A program made the translations under genes and the position numbers. A stretch of DNA of 64,000 bases from Saturnia japonica (taxonomy: Eukaryota; Arthropoda; Insecta; Lepidoptera; Saturniidae), in NCBI GenBank assembly GCA_033032175.1, contig CM065309.1, positions 8,928,001 through 8,992,000 on the forward strand, read 5' to 3'. Shown here piece after piece: positions 22,761 through 33,298 of this stretch; the first letter of the stretch is position 1; each line of letters opens with the position of its first letter. The notes below the pieces were generated by a model, which saw only the letters and a program-made list of their open reading frames with translations, had not been told where the DNA came from and ran no database searches.

Positions 22761-22989
22761 GCACGACAGTGCTCTGAACTGTCTACACAGTTTATTTTAT
22801 GCTCCCACACATTTTGAAAATGAAAAATAAGAATTCTGAAATAATATGTCAACAATATTACAAAAATTGGAATTGGGTTTTTATATCAGTAGGTAATCCA
22901 TTTTTACATTGTCAACGTAATAGAAATACTAGTGAGATTTAAAAAATTCTTTTTGCTTTTTGTAGCCTCTTTAATGAGTAAGATTATAT

Positions 22990-23054
22990 GCTACATAACT
23001 TCACAATACACGATTATAAGAAGTGGAGTAGTAACCACGAACGTCAAACGATCT
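22990..23054 (+). mobile_element. Helitron-like repeat, family 4, left part
   Basis: AAGTGGAGTAGTAACCACGA and ACGTCAAACGATCTG match the family-4 blocks at 7640-7665. The element continues after the LINE insertion at 23557-23692. Confidence 0.55.
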
Positions 23055-23556
23055 GTTTTTTTTTTGGCCTTGGAACCTCAGAACGCTTTACAGCTTCACC
23101 GTGGTTTAGGGACGGGCGCTTAAGGCACTCAGCCACGAAAGCGTGGCAACATGCTCAAGGGTGCTAAAGTGGCCGATCCTCGGCTTGGGCTGTTGCCGTA
23201 GTTGCAATTAAGTCGCGAACTGGCTAATTTCCCTATTCGTAGAAATTCGAGCTAACTATGAATATAATATACACGTTTCTTCGAGGAAGGAAGAAACATG
23301 TGTATTATATATTTAGTGATCTGTTAATTTTTTCTAACTAGTATAAAAAATAAAAAGAAGGTCTCTTACAGAACCTATGTACCTACCTGTGTGGTGTGTA
23401 TGAGTGTAGGGTGCAGTGTAGTCGTTTCTTTCGGATGCTAGTGAATTCAAGTGCGGTGTAACTGTATCGCGCGAGCGGCTGCTAGACTCCAAGAGCCCCA
23501 TACCGAGGGAATGAAACTAGGTTTGAGATGCCGCAGGAGAGTGTGGACGTGGCGGT
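23055..23556 (-). mobile_element. Jockey LINE 3' UTR, 5'-truncated copy inserted in a Helitron (copy C)
   Basis: On the minus strand it matches 54405-54956 of the full LINE: CCACGTCCACACTCTCCTGC, GCAGCCGCTCGCGCGATACA, CACACCACACAGGTAGGTAC, a hairpin (23262-23310), AGCCGAGGATCGGCCACTTT, GGCTGAGTGCCTTAAGCGC and GGTGAAGCTGTAAAG, then a poly-A of nine or more A next to CAGATC. There is no coding sequence. It splits a family-4 Helitron at CAATCTGG; the flanking CGATCTG and CAATCTG are the likely target duplication. Confidence 0.8.
23262..23310 (-). other. 3' UTR hairpin in Jockey copy C
   Basis: Minus-strand TATAATACACATGTTTCTT pairs with AAGAAACGTGTATATTATA over a 9-base loop CCTTCCTCG. The corresponding place in the full LINE (54683-54731) also forms a hairpin with a different stem sequence. 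Confidence 0.6.
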
Positions 23557-23692
23557 TGTGCTCAATCTGGCAAATCGTAGGCAAGTACGGGAAGTTAGAA
23601 TTACGATAGCTTTACACGGATGCGATGGCGGTGGTCCGGTGGAGAGTTGGTCGAATAAATGTAACATAGGTGAAATTGTGAGGTGCCGCTAG
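23557..23692 (+). mobile_element. Helitron-like repeat, family 4, right part
   Basis: Starts at CAATCTGGCAAATCGTAGGC and runs through AAGTACGGGAAGTTAG to the 3' end GAGGTGCCGCTAG|T, CTAG at 23689-23692. Confidence 0.6.
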
Positions 23693-24658
23693 TATTAAAA
23701 TGAAGTCGTTAATAAGCCGCAAAGATATTCGCTTACGCTTTTAATTACTCAAGATAGAATAACCATTTATATACAACGTGAGGCTCTTACTTCTCACTAA
23801 AATTAATGCTCCACGCTCGTAAAGTTTGGAAACGTTACTTTGTGTAATAATAAATGAGAATTCCTTAAAGTCAGATTCTTTGTTAATTAAATTATTTAAA
23901 TGACTTTACGCTGTTAAAGTGCAGGCTACTAAATTATTTTATAGAATTAAGCTCACCGAAGCCTTTTGGCTTTTCGTAACACCTTTAAGAAACCCTTTGC
24001 GGAGCCTGTGTAATTAGGATCGCATGCTTAATATCGCCTTTTGTTCCTAAATATTAAAAGTTAATACTTTAAATTTTTTTTATTTATTTATACTTTGTTT
24101 CGTTAAAATATACCACTAGTAAATAATGATTATGACTATTGAAACAAAAGGATCTTTGTCTAAGTTATGATAGATCAAGGTCCGCCGAGCAGACGTTGCC
24201 CCGTCGTATTTGAACTTGCTTGAATTTCGATTAGTCCCCTGACTTTTTATTATTATTAATCTACCTGTAAGTTAAAGTATTGTTTATTTGAATTATTTGT
24301 CTATTTATATTTGAATATATCATGACTGTAAGCACTAGTTGGCACGTCGACTGACATAGAATCGAAATTATAGCTACCCTCCAAAATGAATTGGGCAGCC
24401 ATGATATAATAGTTTATAGAACTTAAGGAACGAAATTGACGAAAAAAAAAAATTATTTAATTTTTTTTATAGGCAAATAGGTAATTACCAGTAATTGTAA
24501 TAAACCAATTTCAGGAAGTATAGGAACTTACTTAAAGCGTAAGCTACCGGGATGTATGGCGTTAAGGGGACGCGGACGCTTTGAACATTAATTACTTCTT
24601 GTAAACTCACTTTTATAATTCATCTATAACATATTATTCACACAATGCTGTCAGTAAA
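23693..24658. other. no recognised feature
   Basis: AT-rich spacer. The GGTCCGCCGAGCAGACGTTG stretch at 24180-24199 could be a Helitron 3' remnant but lacks a CTAG end. Confidence 0.45.
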
Positions 24659-24917
24659 TCTAAACTCATATCATAAAGCTGAAGAGTTTGTTTGTTTGTT
24701 TGGTTGAACGCGCTAATCTCAAGAACTACTGGTATGAATGGAAAAATCATATTAGTCTTGGATAGCCCATTTATCGAGGAAGGCTATAGGCTATATAAAA
24801 TCACGCTACGACAAATAGGAGCGGAGTATCAATGAAAAATGTTCTAAGAATGGGGAAAATTATTCTTTTTAAGAGCTTCTATTATATAACGCAGACGAAG
24901 TTGTGCGGGTCAGCTAG
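24659..24917 (+). mobile_element. Helitron, family 1, non-autonomous copy
   Basis: Diverged head TCTAAACTCATATCATAAAG at 24659, then GAGTTTGTTTGTTTGTTTGG, ATCACGCTACGACAAATAGG and the 3' end GAAGTTGTGCGGGTCAGCTA G|T (CTAG at 24914-24917). It is in the opposite orientation to 6974-7276, with the same block order. 259 bases. Confidence 0.7.
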
Positions 24918-25551
24918 TACTTAATAATTACTCGAAAATAAAGAAACTGATGTAAGTTTTAAAACTGATGAAATTAAAATTTTCAAAGACACATTACAGC
25001 GTCATGTTACGACAATAAGGTTTCTAATTTACAAAAGTTTTTGAACGAAATCATATAAAAATACGCCTAATCATCCAAAAGCAATAGAATGTTTACTGTA
25101 AGAGTCTGTGAATGATTACGCATAAAATAAATAGAAAATAATGCTGCGTCACAATTTCTAATCAAAGTTCCTTAGGTTAACTAGAATTGAAGGAATTTTC
25201 TATTAATATCTGGTAATAATTTAGCTACTACTAAGTTTTAAGACGGTTAGCTTTGAATCTTATGATACATAAATATAATAGATACTGTGTGTACGATATT
25301 TGAAATGGATATTATTTTCACAATCGGTTTATATTATTACAAAAACTGACCTAGAAACCCAGTTAATCAGAAACTATATTTAAGTATCGCGCGAAAGCAA
25401 AGATATGACTGTTTTTTCCCCTCTTTAGGTTTATGGCCTTTAACCCTTTGGGTTACGTCAGCCTAGTCAAATCAACACATATTATTTCAAGTAACAATCA
25501 ATGAAGTTGTATACCGAAAGCGTCAGTACTATCAGGTTTGGATAATATAGC
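24918..25551. other. no recognised feature
   Basis: AT-rich spacer. Confidence 0.5.
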
Positions 25552-26077
25552 AGATATTATCTATAAAGAAAATACCAAGAAATATAAGCTTTAAAAATCT
25601 GGCCAAGTCTCGATTGAGGTGGTTTGCCTATAAAAAGTAGTGAAATCTCATAAGAGGTGGATATAAAAAAACGAGTATTTTTGGCTAAAATCTGACCTAT
25701 CTTTTACACATTAAATTTCATTCTTTAGAATGTACTGTGCCTAATTATATGAACCTAAAACATTTTAATTAATGACAAGACAATAAGTTTAACATTTTCT
25801 TGTTACATGTCGTGGAATTTTACATGATTTGGACGTTGTTGCTATAAACTCAAGCTCAAAAAAACAGAAATACGTAATAGTAACAATGACTCCTACAAAA
25901 TTTTCAACGGGTCAATTTATGTACACATACATGTAACAAGAATATATATTAACCTTATTGTCTTGTGATTAATTTAAATATTTCACTACTTTTTATAGAC
26001 AAACCATCTCATTCGAGACTTGGCCCCATTTTACGGCATGTTTTTCTTGGTATTTCATTTATTTTTATAGTTTATTA
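25552..26077. repeat. fold-back element with long inverted arms
   Basis: The left arm (about 25552-25655, GAAAATACCAAGAAA, GGCCAAGTCTCGATTGAGGT, AAAAAGTAGTGAAAT) is repeated inverted at 25978-26077 (ATTTCACTACTTTTTATAGA, ATTCGAGACTTGGCC, TTCTTGGTATTTC). A second arm, 25765-25812 (GACAAGACAATAAG, TTCTTGTTACATGT), is repeated inverted at 25929-25976. The two arm pairs are separated by about 110 extra bases on the left side only (25656-25764), probably a later insertion. There is no coding capacity. It looks like a MITE; superfamily and exact ends unknown. Confidence 0.7.
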
Positions 26078-26236
26078 TGAAGTTTCTAAATCTGATATTG
26101 GAATTACATAATGTCGATAAGCAGAAAAGGTTTATCTTGTTGATTTAGTTTATTGCTCTTAATCTTTGCTCTTAGGCCCTGTTTATATGAACGCACGTTA
26201 GAGTGTTTTGACGCTGCGCTTAGAAAACAATTTAAG

Positions 26237-26560
26237 TGGTCGGGGGCTTCGTGTTCCACAGAATTCATTTTCAATAAAGCAGCATTTCCACATCAGTTAC
26301 TCTAGATCTTAGATTTTTGTGAACCATTAGATAATGCTGATCAAATTGCATAACTTTTACTAAGGCGGCATTTCGATAGTTCTTATAGTTTGGCGGGGCT
26401 CTTAGTCTTCCACGTCAGGTACTCCAGACCTTCTATTTTTATTTATCATCAGAAAACGCTAATCAGAATATTAAATAATTTTGCTAAGGTGGTATTTCGA
26501 TATCTCTAATAGTTTGGCTGGGCACTTGGGTTTCACGTCAGGATCATTTTTCCCTTCCTT
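26237..26560 (+). repeat. decayed tandem repeat, about 124-base period
   Basis: TAAGGCGGCATTTCGATAGT at 26361 recurs as TAAGGTGGTATTTCGATATC at 26485. AGTTTGGCGGGGCTCTTAG and AGTTTGGCTGGGCACTTGG, each followed by CACGTCAGG, keep the same spacing. A third, weaker unit precedes them (AAAGCAGCATTTCCACATCA at 26276). Confidence 0.6.
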
Positions 26561-26707
26561 TATAGGTTAAAAGCTAACTAAAATTTAAAATTTGTAGTTT
26601 GTAAGACTGCTAGAAATACCTTAGAGTTTTGATGATCGGTGAGTGTGTCAGTGACAAAATTAAAGAACTTTGACTAGTGATAATTCATAACTTATAATGT
26701 ATAATTA

Positions 26708-27400
26708 TTAGGCATATTGGCAATATGGCCAGTTATACAAGGTGTCCAGAAAAGGTATCGGGTATTTGTTTTCGCGCCATATTCGAAACGGGGCGTCTAA
26801 AGGGTGCGGGGAGGGGTTCGTGGCGTCCGCCATTTTGTGGAGTTTTAGTCACGATGGAACAGTACTCGGGGACGCATCGCGCATTTTGCGTACGAGCGTA
26901 TTATCGTAATGGTACTCATGATCTTTCAAAATTCAAACTTCTTGCTTTATACACAACGAACTTACAGGTGGTAAAAGTGCCGTGAGTCGCTTCGAGAAAA
27001 GGAAAAATTAGGCATATTAGCAATATGGCCAGTTATAGTATGTACTCATGATCTTTCAAAATTCAAACTTCTTGCTTTATACACAACGAAGTTCCAGAGG
27101 GTAAAAAGTGCCGTGAGTCGCTTCGAGAAAAGGAAAAATTAGGCATATTAGCAATATGACCAGTTATAGTATGTACTCTTGATCTCTCAAAATTTAGACT
27201 TTTTGCTTTATACACAACGAAGTTCCAGAGGGTAAAAAGTGCCGTGAGTCGCTTCGAGAAAAGGAAAAATTAGGCATATTAGCAATATGACCAGTTATAA
27301 TATGTACTCATGATCTTTCAAAATTCAAACTTCTTGCTTTATACACAACGAAGTTCCAGGGGGTAAAAAGTGCCGTGAGTCGCTTCGAGAAAAGGAAAAA
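26708..27400 (+). repeat. tandem array of 131-base units
   Basis: Units start with TTAGGCATATTAGCAATATG at 26708, 27008, 27139 and 27270. The last three are each 131 bases and nearly identical, ending in GTGCCGTGAGTCGCTTCGAG AAAAGGAAAAA. The first unit is 300 bases because it holds a transposon fragment (26738-26912). High identity between units points to recent duplication or homogenisation. Confidence 0.85.
26738..26912 (+). pseudogene. 5' end of a DUF4817-type Tc1/mariner-like transposon
   Basis: Right after TA, CAAGGTGTCCAGAAAAGGTA resembles the inverted-repeat end of the insect elements whose transposase starts with a DUF4817 HTH domain. An ATG at 26854 begins MEQYSGTHRAFCVRAYYRNG, the first residues typical of that domain. 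The frame then passes into unrelated array sequence, so only 20 codons remain. The other array units carry just five bases (GTATG) at this place, like an excision or deletion scar. Confidence 0.6.
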
Positions 27401-28164
27401 TTATTGGGAGCTTGTTTTCAAAAATAACACAAATTATTCATAACAAAACTTTATCATACATGTTGTAATCGTAAACATATATCACACAAATTACTGTAAC
27501 AGAGGATCGCTGTTCGAGCACAACCTTAAGATCTCTTGGGGTCCATTAAAACCTTGATCTCGAGTTAATTAAGTATCGCATATGTAAGAGCTTGTCTGTA
27601 GGTAGTTTAAATTATTGGATCGGTGTACTGTAAGTTGGTACTTACGTTACAGTATATTGAGGAAGGTTCCTATTCCTACCAATACCTACCTGTAGGTACC
27701 TATTCGTGAAGAATTTTGAGGCATATTGTTTCACTCGTGTATAGTATGTTCTTTTGTATTTGTCGGTATTGTGATGCTATTAATTTTTTCGGTATTTTTT
27801 TTAGTTTTAATATCGGTTGTTTCTCAGAGGTTCCTCTATATTAGAGCAGATAATGAAACGGAAAAAAATGTGTTTCAGGTAAACCAACATATTTGATTTC
27901 TTAGTAGAATCCTCATCCTATTTTTAAACCCTTCTTTAACTAACCGCCTAAAGAAATCAATTTTTAAAATTCCTTCCCAAGTGCTCAGCTACGTTAATAC
28001 GATACTTCTATACAAAATTTTATGCTTCCAAAGTTCTAGACACACATTTAAGTAGTGGATTGTTTGTCAGCGAGTATTAAGAATATTATTTAGTAGTGTC
28101 TCCGGCGGGATCTTGTTCTGTTGTGTGGTGGTTTTTATTTTATTTATTAAATTTATTTTATTAG
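27401..28164. other. no recognised feature
   Basis: AT-rich spacer with a GGTACC/TACCTACCTGTAGGTACC cluster at 27670-27705. No coding signal. Confidence 0.5.
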
Positions 28165-28440
28165 ACCCTATAGTTAATATGTAATTTTGGCAAAATTTTA
28201 AGTGATGTATTTTGATAATTATTGTGCAATGAATTGTAAGTGAAGTGGATTATAAATAATGAAGAGGCCACAAAACTACTTGGACAATTTAACAAGGGAG
28301 CCTCCATCTTGTCTATGTTTAAAGATTACATGAAAAAAATATTCTTTTTACTTGATGTTGGCAGAATTGTAGATGAACACAGTTGCCATTTCATAAAAAG
28401 AAGAAGAATGTTTATGTTTATGTTGTTGAAGATGAATCTT
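28165..28440 (+). repeat. interspersed repeat of unknown class
   Basis: AATTTTGGCAAAATTTTAAG, GTGATGTATTTTGATAATTA and GTTTAAAGATTACATGAAAA correspond to blocks at 40883-40940 and 41935-41975. The short open frame MKWIINNEEATKLLG here has no recognised domain. Confidence 0.4.
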
Positions 28441-30024
28441 CAATCGGGATGATAAACGTTTTCGACGACAGAATAGTAAACTGTTAATAATATACAATAG
28501 CAAGGAGTAAGTAAGGAGATACTTTCACTTTCCAATATAATACTTGTAAAAATTAATTATAGGTATATTGGGTTACAATATACTCGGATATTCTCGAGTA
28601 TACACATAAATGCGCAGCTAGAGGTAAAGAGAGCAGTAAGATAAACTACGGGAGGTTGTAACATACGGAGAGTGTGACCACGGTCCAAATGGCCACTTTA
28701 AAAGCAGCCGCTACATAAAGCCGCCGTTGATAAGCCAAAATCTTTTACCGAATGCATTTACTCTCAATTACTTTTTATTACCTTTGGCATATTGTTTACA
28801 GTTACCTATTATTTTTTGCATCCTTTATATATAGAGAAACTTTTTAAAATTACGATGTTAAAACAGAAAACTACAAAAATTCTTTTCAATTATGTATTTT
28901 GGTGGGCTCATGATACACCGTGATTTTTCTTTATTAAAAAAATCATAAAATATATTTTATTTGTACAATTGATTAGTACTTACAGCTTTGTCTATTGAAG
29001 TGGATTTAGTATTTAAGCTATATTATGGTCCAGTACTTAAGAGGTGCATAAGGGATGAAAAAAAAAATGAAATTTGTTAGTGACTATATTAGTTAAATAG
29101 AAGATATTTGCATATTTATAAATAAAAAGACAGTAAAAAATTTTTTTGATTATAAATGTATTCCCCCGAGACGCTAGAGGTTACATCTACATAAAATTAA
29201 AGTCTTACCCCGTCACTGGTTGTATATTATTTATGAAATATAAATCGATTTGTAAGATTTCTTCTTTAATCTGTTATAATAATTATATTTAAAACAAGAG
29301 GTAGCAATCGTCTTAAAATACACTTCAATTAAAAAGTTCAAATCCGTATAACTTAACTTCAATTTTAGATAAAGGTATTAAAAGCATGATTGCTCACTAC
29401 CATACAAAAATTCCTTTTACACTTTTCCATAAGGATTTTTATTTAAAAATAATATTGCAGTTTGACATTATCGTGTTCATTAAAATTTTACGTAGAGATA
29501 CTTAAGCAGTACCTTTCGATGACGCTGTAAAGACAAGCAAGCGGAATAAAAAATAGATGCAATAAGTTGCAAATAACAGATAACAAAGAAGATATTATAT
29601 AGCGATTATTCATAGATAGTATAGGCTTAGCGTGAATTTATTTGTTAGAATATAAGCCAGGAAGCACGTAGCTGGCGTAGTAGCGGAAGACTTGCTCTTA
29701 CGCTCTGAAGCGAAACGGTTGCAACGTGAAAGTCGGCTAGCTCAGTGCGAAGAGCGTCGAAACTGCGCGCTGCAGCCCGTCACATGTATCCGGGACCAGG
29801 AATCTAGGGCACGAACATTTCATACAATAGATACCTAAGTTTTTGGAGTCGTAACACTGTTTATTCGATTCAATGTTTGAAATTATTTTGTTTTACTTTT
29901 TACGCTTACTTTTCTAATCAAAATTTTTGAGGTATTTATGCAATTCGCTTAAGTCAGCTCTATAGTAGCATAATCCTGGGATCGTTGCATCGTAGTTTGT
30001 AAAATTCTCTTAGCATTTTATAGC
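28441..30024. other. no recognised feature
   Basis: About 1.6 kb of AT-rich DNA. A GC-richer patch at 29655-29810 (GCGAAGAGCGTCGAAACTGC) has no match or open frame of note. Confidence 0.5.
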
Positions 30025-30160
30025 CTATTTATTGAGCAGTAATTATGAACGTCAAGCAATCTGGCGAGCTGATGGCTAGTACTGGAAGTGAGAAAAACGG
30101 TAGACGGGACAGGAGTTGCTCGAACAAATTAAACATGAGTGAAACTGTGATTCATAGCTT
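30025..30160 (+). mobile_element. Helitron-like repeat, family 4, decayed
   Basis: GAACGTCAAGCAATCTGGCG, AGCTGATGGCTAGTACTGGA and GAGTGAAACTGTGATTCATA follow the family-4 order. The end reads CTTA rather than CTAG. Confidence 0.45.
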
Positions 30161-30189
30161 ATATAATGTTTATTATATATTTAACGTTA

Positions 30190-30252
30190 AAGCTCCGCAC
30201 GCATTTATTACGTAGTATTTATTTGAATTCCGTAATTTTAGTTTTATTCATA
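30190..30252 (-). mobile_element. Helitron, family 3, left part, split by a mariner
   Basis: AGCTCCGCACGCATTTATTA and CCGTAATTTTAGTTTTATTC match 5200-5265. The family continues at 31413 with TTATTGACAATTCATGTAG. The CTAG terminus is decayed. Confidence 0.6.
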
Positions 30253-31412
30253 TAAATTTGTATTTATATGGAAAAATAAAAACGAAAAAATATTATGAAA
30301 TTATACATTAATTCAATTAATCAAGTATGTACCATTATTATCTGTGTACTTTCGCCATTTTAGAGATAGTTCACTGATTCCATTGCTGGAAAAACTGTGG
30401 AAAATTTGATTTTTTTTCCTTGCAAGAAATTATCCAAATTCTGAAAAAAGTGGTAAACTGTTGGAGCAACAATACAATACAAAACAATATGGGGGGTATC
30501 GGAGACATTCCAACCGCAGTTCCTCTAATTTAGTGACCGTCTGTCGTGAAGTAAGGGGAGTCTAGCGTTGTCCTGAACCGGCCGTGGGCTAGAGAGATTG
30601 ACCAGTCTCGGTTGTTTAACGGCTAGCTTTCCATTATGATTTGCAATTGTTGACAATACATGACCTGCGGTTATCGTCCGGCCAAATCTTAGGAAGCTAT
30701 AGTGCATGACACCAACACTATTCCACCAAACACTCACCAGTACTTTTTCTGAGTCAACTTTCGTTTGGGACATGATCTGACCGGTTCTCTCATGGGGTTC
30801 AATCACTTTGATGAGCATTTACGATTGTCTTAAAGGAACTATTTTTCGTCAAAGTAACAAATGCGATTCGAAATTCCCTTGTTATTGTGACGGTTGAGTA
30901 ATGTTTCAGTCAATTCATATGGTACCTATTTCTCGAATTTTTTCACTTTTCCAATTTATTTCAAGTGAATTCAAATTGTTTTATCAGTCACATCGAAGCC
31001 TGCCGCTAACTCTGACGTGGTTTGCGATGGATATGCTTCCACGATCACCTTTAATTCTTCATCATCAACTAGGGTCCTAGGCCGCCCACGAGGTTTGTTT
31101 CGTAGGTCAAAATTTCCAGAACGAAAACGTTGGAACCAAAAAGGTAACGTGCTTTCTTTTACAGTAGCTTCCCCATACACGTCTTAATCCTTCGAGCTGT
31201 TTCTGCGATCGTAAATAACACGATGATGTGAAAGAAAAATCAAATAGTGCAAAAACAAATCAATCACTAAATTCGAAACACAAATAAACAAGCCTAAATT
31301 TGAATTTGAAATTTCTAACCAAACGCCAGATGGCGTTAAATATATAGATTATATTTGAGATCAAAGTGGCCAGTTCATTGTAGAGCAAAATGCCAATTTC
31401 TTAAGGACCTAA
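30253..31412 (-). pseudogene. cecropia-type mariner nested in a Helitron (copy d)
   Basis: TA lies on both sides (30251-30252 and 31413-31414). The right terminal repeat TTAGGTCCTTAAGAAATTGG (minus strand) matches copy c at 45.3 kb; the left one has lost about 16 terminal bases. The minus-strand coding sequence reads LPFWFQRFRSGNFDLRNKPR and GRPRTLV, then SELAAGFDVTDKTI (HTH), a DEK remnant with the first Asp, KVLVSVWWNSVGVMHYSFLR, AVKQPRLVNLSSPRPVQDNA with the second Asp, and a C-terminal KCxDNNGTYLD-like end near 30330. Frameshifts and stops occur throughout. Insertion into the family-3 Helitron at TCATA is visible in the flanks. Confidence 0.85.
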
Positions 31413-31762
31413 TATTATTGACAATTCATGTAGTATATCAATTGAGGAATGACATGTACTTGTACAATTTTCTTAAAAATCTGTTATGGATTACTAAACA
31501 TTGTTTATGGAAAAAAATACGTATATTGAAAGTATTATTAAAAAAATTGAAGCCTATTATTTGAGCACTGACATAAAAACATATACAAAATTTCTTAAAA
31601 ATCGTTCTAGCTGTTTTTGAGTTAAATCCGGACATACAAACAAACAGATAGATAGACAAATAGGATAGATAGCTTTTTATAATGAGATATTCGTGGTCAG
31701 TGTTTTTTATATAGAAAGGAAAAGTACATGTACAAGCAGACCTACATATTTATTTATATAGA
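31413..31762 (-). mobile_element. Helitron, family 3, right part
   Basis: TTATTGACAATTCATGTAGT, TTTTTGAGTTAAATCCGGAC and the minus-strand start A|TCTATATAAATAAATA at 31762 give the 5' half of the family. Together with 30190-30252 this is one element interrupted by mariner copy d. Confidence 0.65.
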
Positions 31763-31978
31763 TTACTCTCGGGATTCCTTCAAGTATTCGCTATGTAGGT
31801 TTTACATGGAGCAGTTGAATATTGGTTACACTTTTTTACCTCTACCTTTTTGCCTTGCATACCTACCTATACATTAATTTTACTTGCTTGCTCTCCTGAA
31901 AGACTGGTATAGAATGCCTTTTAGCACAAAGTTCTTCAATTGTACATTTTTTGTGCAATAACGAATATAATATAACTA
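31763..31978. other. no recognised feature
   Basis: AT-rich spacer. Confidence 0.5.
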
Positions 31979-33298
31979 GTGTCTGGCCATAAGTACTGTT
32001 ACATAAAAACTTTTCTTTTTTTCTTCTTTCTAATTATTTAGAATTTGGAACACGTATATTATTTTAAAAACTTCTTTCGATTTTGCGCCATTTCACATAT
32101 TTTTTTGTGTTCATTATCAAATTACAATGTGGAATGGTGTGTTAAAGAAAATAGGATTGCGATGATCGCCTTGCACAAAGTGAATATGGAGCCGTCGGTC
32201 ATATTCCAAACACTTCAAAAGCTTAGTATCGGCCTTATGTTCGTATCGTGATAGTATATCAACAGATACAACAACACTTCCTCTGTCGAAGACCAGAAAA
32301 CATCGGGTCGGCCGAGTGCTGTTAGAACTACAAAGGCTGTTAATGCTGTTAAAGCCAGAATTCATCGAAACCCCATTAGGAAGCAAAAAATCTTATCGCG
32401 AGAAATGAAGATTCCCGCTAGGACTCTGCCGTGTATTATAAAACAAGACCTGAAGCTCGGTGCTTATCGTCGATATACAGGACATGCCCTAAATCAATCT
32501 TTACAATTAAAGAGACTGGATCGATCAAAACGCCTTCTGCCGCGATACGCAGGTGAAAGATACAGAAATATCCTCTTTACCAATGAAAAAATTTTCACGA
32601 TTGAAGAACACTACAATAAGCAAAACGATAAAGTGTACGCTCACAGTTCTAAAGAAGCTGCTCAAGTGGTCGGAAAGGTACAACGTGGTCATCATCCTGC
32701 GTCAGCGATGGTTTCGTGGGGCGTGCTTTATCAAGGAGTCACAAAACTACATTTTTGTGAAAAAGGAGGGAAATCTTCAGCCAAAGTGTATTAAGATACA
32801 GTCTTGGATCATGTTGTGAAACCTCTCAGCAATACCTACACTTTTTAAAAATATACCGTGGACTTTCCAGCAGGACTCTGCACCTGGTCACAAGGCACGA
32901 ACTACCCAAGCCTGGCTTGAAACCAACGTTCTGGACTTTATAAGAGCTGAAGACTGGCCCTCATCTAGCCCAGACCTCAACCCTTTAGACTTCAAATTAT
33001 GGTCAGTTTCAGAGGACATGGCCTGCTCTAAACGACACGGCGACATTGAGTCTCTTAAAAACTCTTTGGAGCAAGCAGTGGAGAAATTTTCCTTGGAAAC
33101 AGTGCGTAAATCCATAGATTCGTGGTCAAACAGATTAAAGGCCTGTATAAAAGCCAAAGGTGGCCATTTCGAAAAGAATGTTTATTTTATGTTATTTGCT
33201 GAGACTAATATATATGTAGGTATAAATTTTAATAATATTACATTACTTCATTTAAAAAAAAAATGCTTTTTAATTTGTAACAGAACTTATGGCCAGAT
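31979..33298 (+). mobile_element. maT-type (DD37D) Tc1/mariner-superfamily element
   Basis: Inverted ends: TCTGGCCATAAGTACTGTTA at 31982-32001, and its near-perfect inverse TAACAGAACTTATGGCCAGA at 33278-33297. TA lies next to each end (31977-31978, 33299-33300). The element is 1.3 kb and encloses one broken transposase. Confidence 0.75.
32130..33175 (+). pseudogene. maT-like transposase, degenerate
   Basis: Order of motifs: VKENRIAMIALHKVNMEPSV (HTH), a shift, then SSVEDQKTSGRPSAV (GRPxxV linker), NPIRKQKILSREMKI, RNILFTNEKIFTIEEHYNKQ, where the first catalytic Asp (TDEK in the family) is Asn, ASAMVSWGVLYQGVTKLHF, then after a frameshift TFQQDSAPGHKARTTQAWLE with the second Asp and WPSSSPDLNPLDFKLW with the third. 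I count 37 residues between the second and third Asp, the DD37D signature of maT elements. At least three frameshifts and one stop (near 32792) are present, so it is inactive. Confidence 0.85.

Noticed and set aside
26708..27400. CRISPR-like array
   Set aside because: The whole 131-base unit is repeated; there are no short repeats alternating with unique spacers, and the genome is animal.
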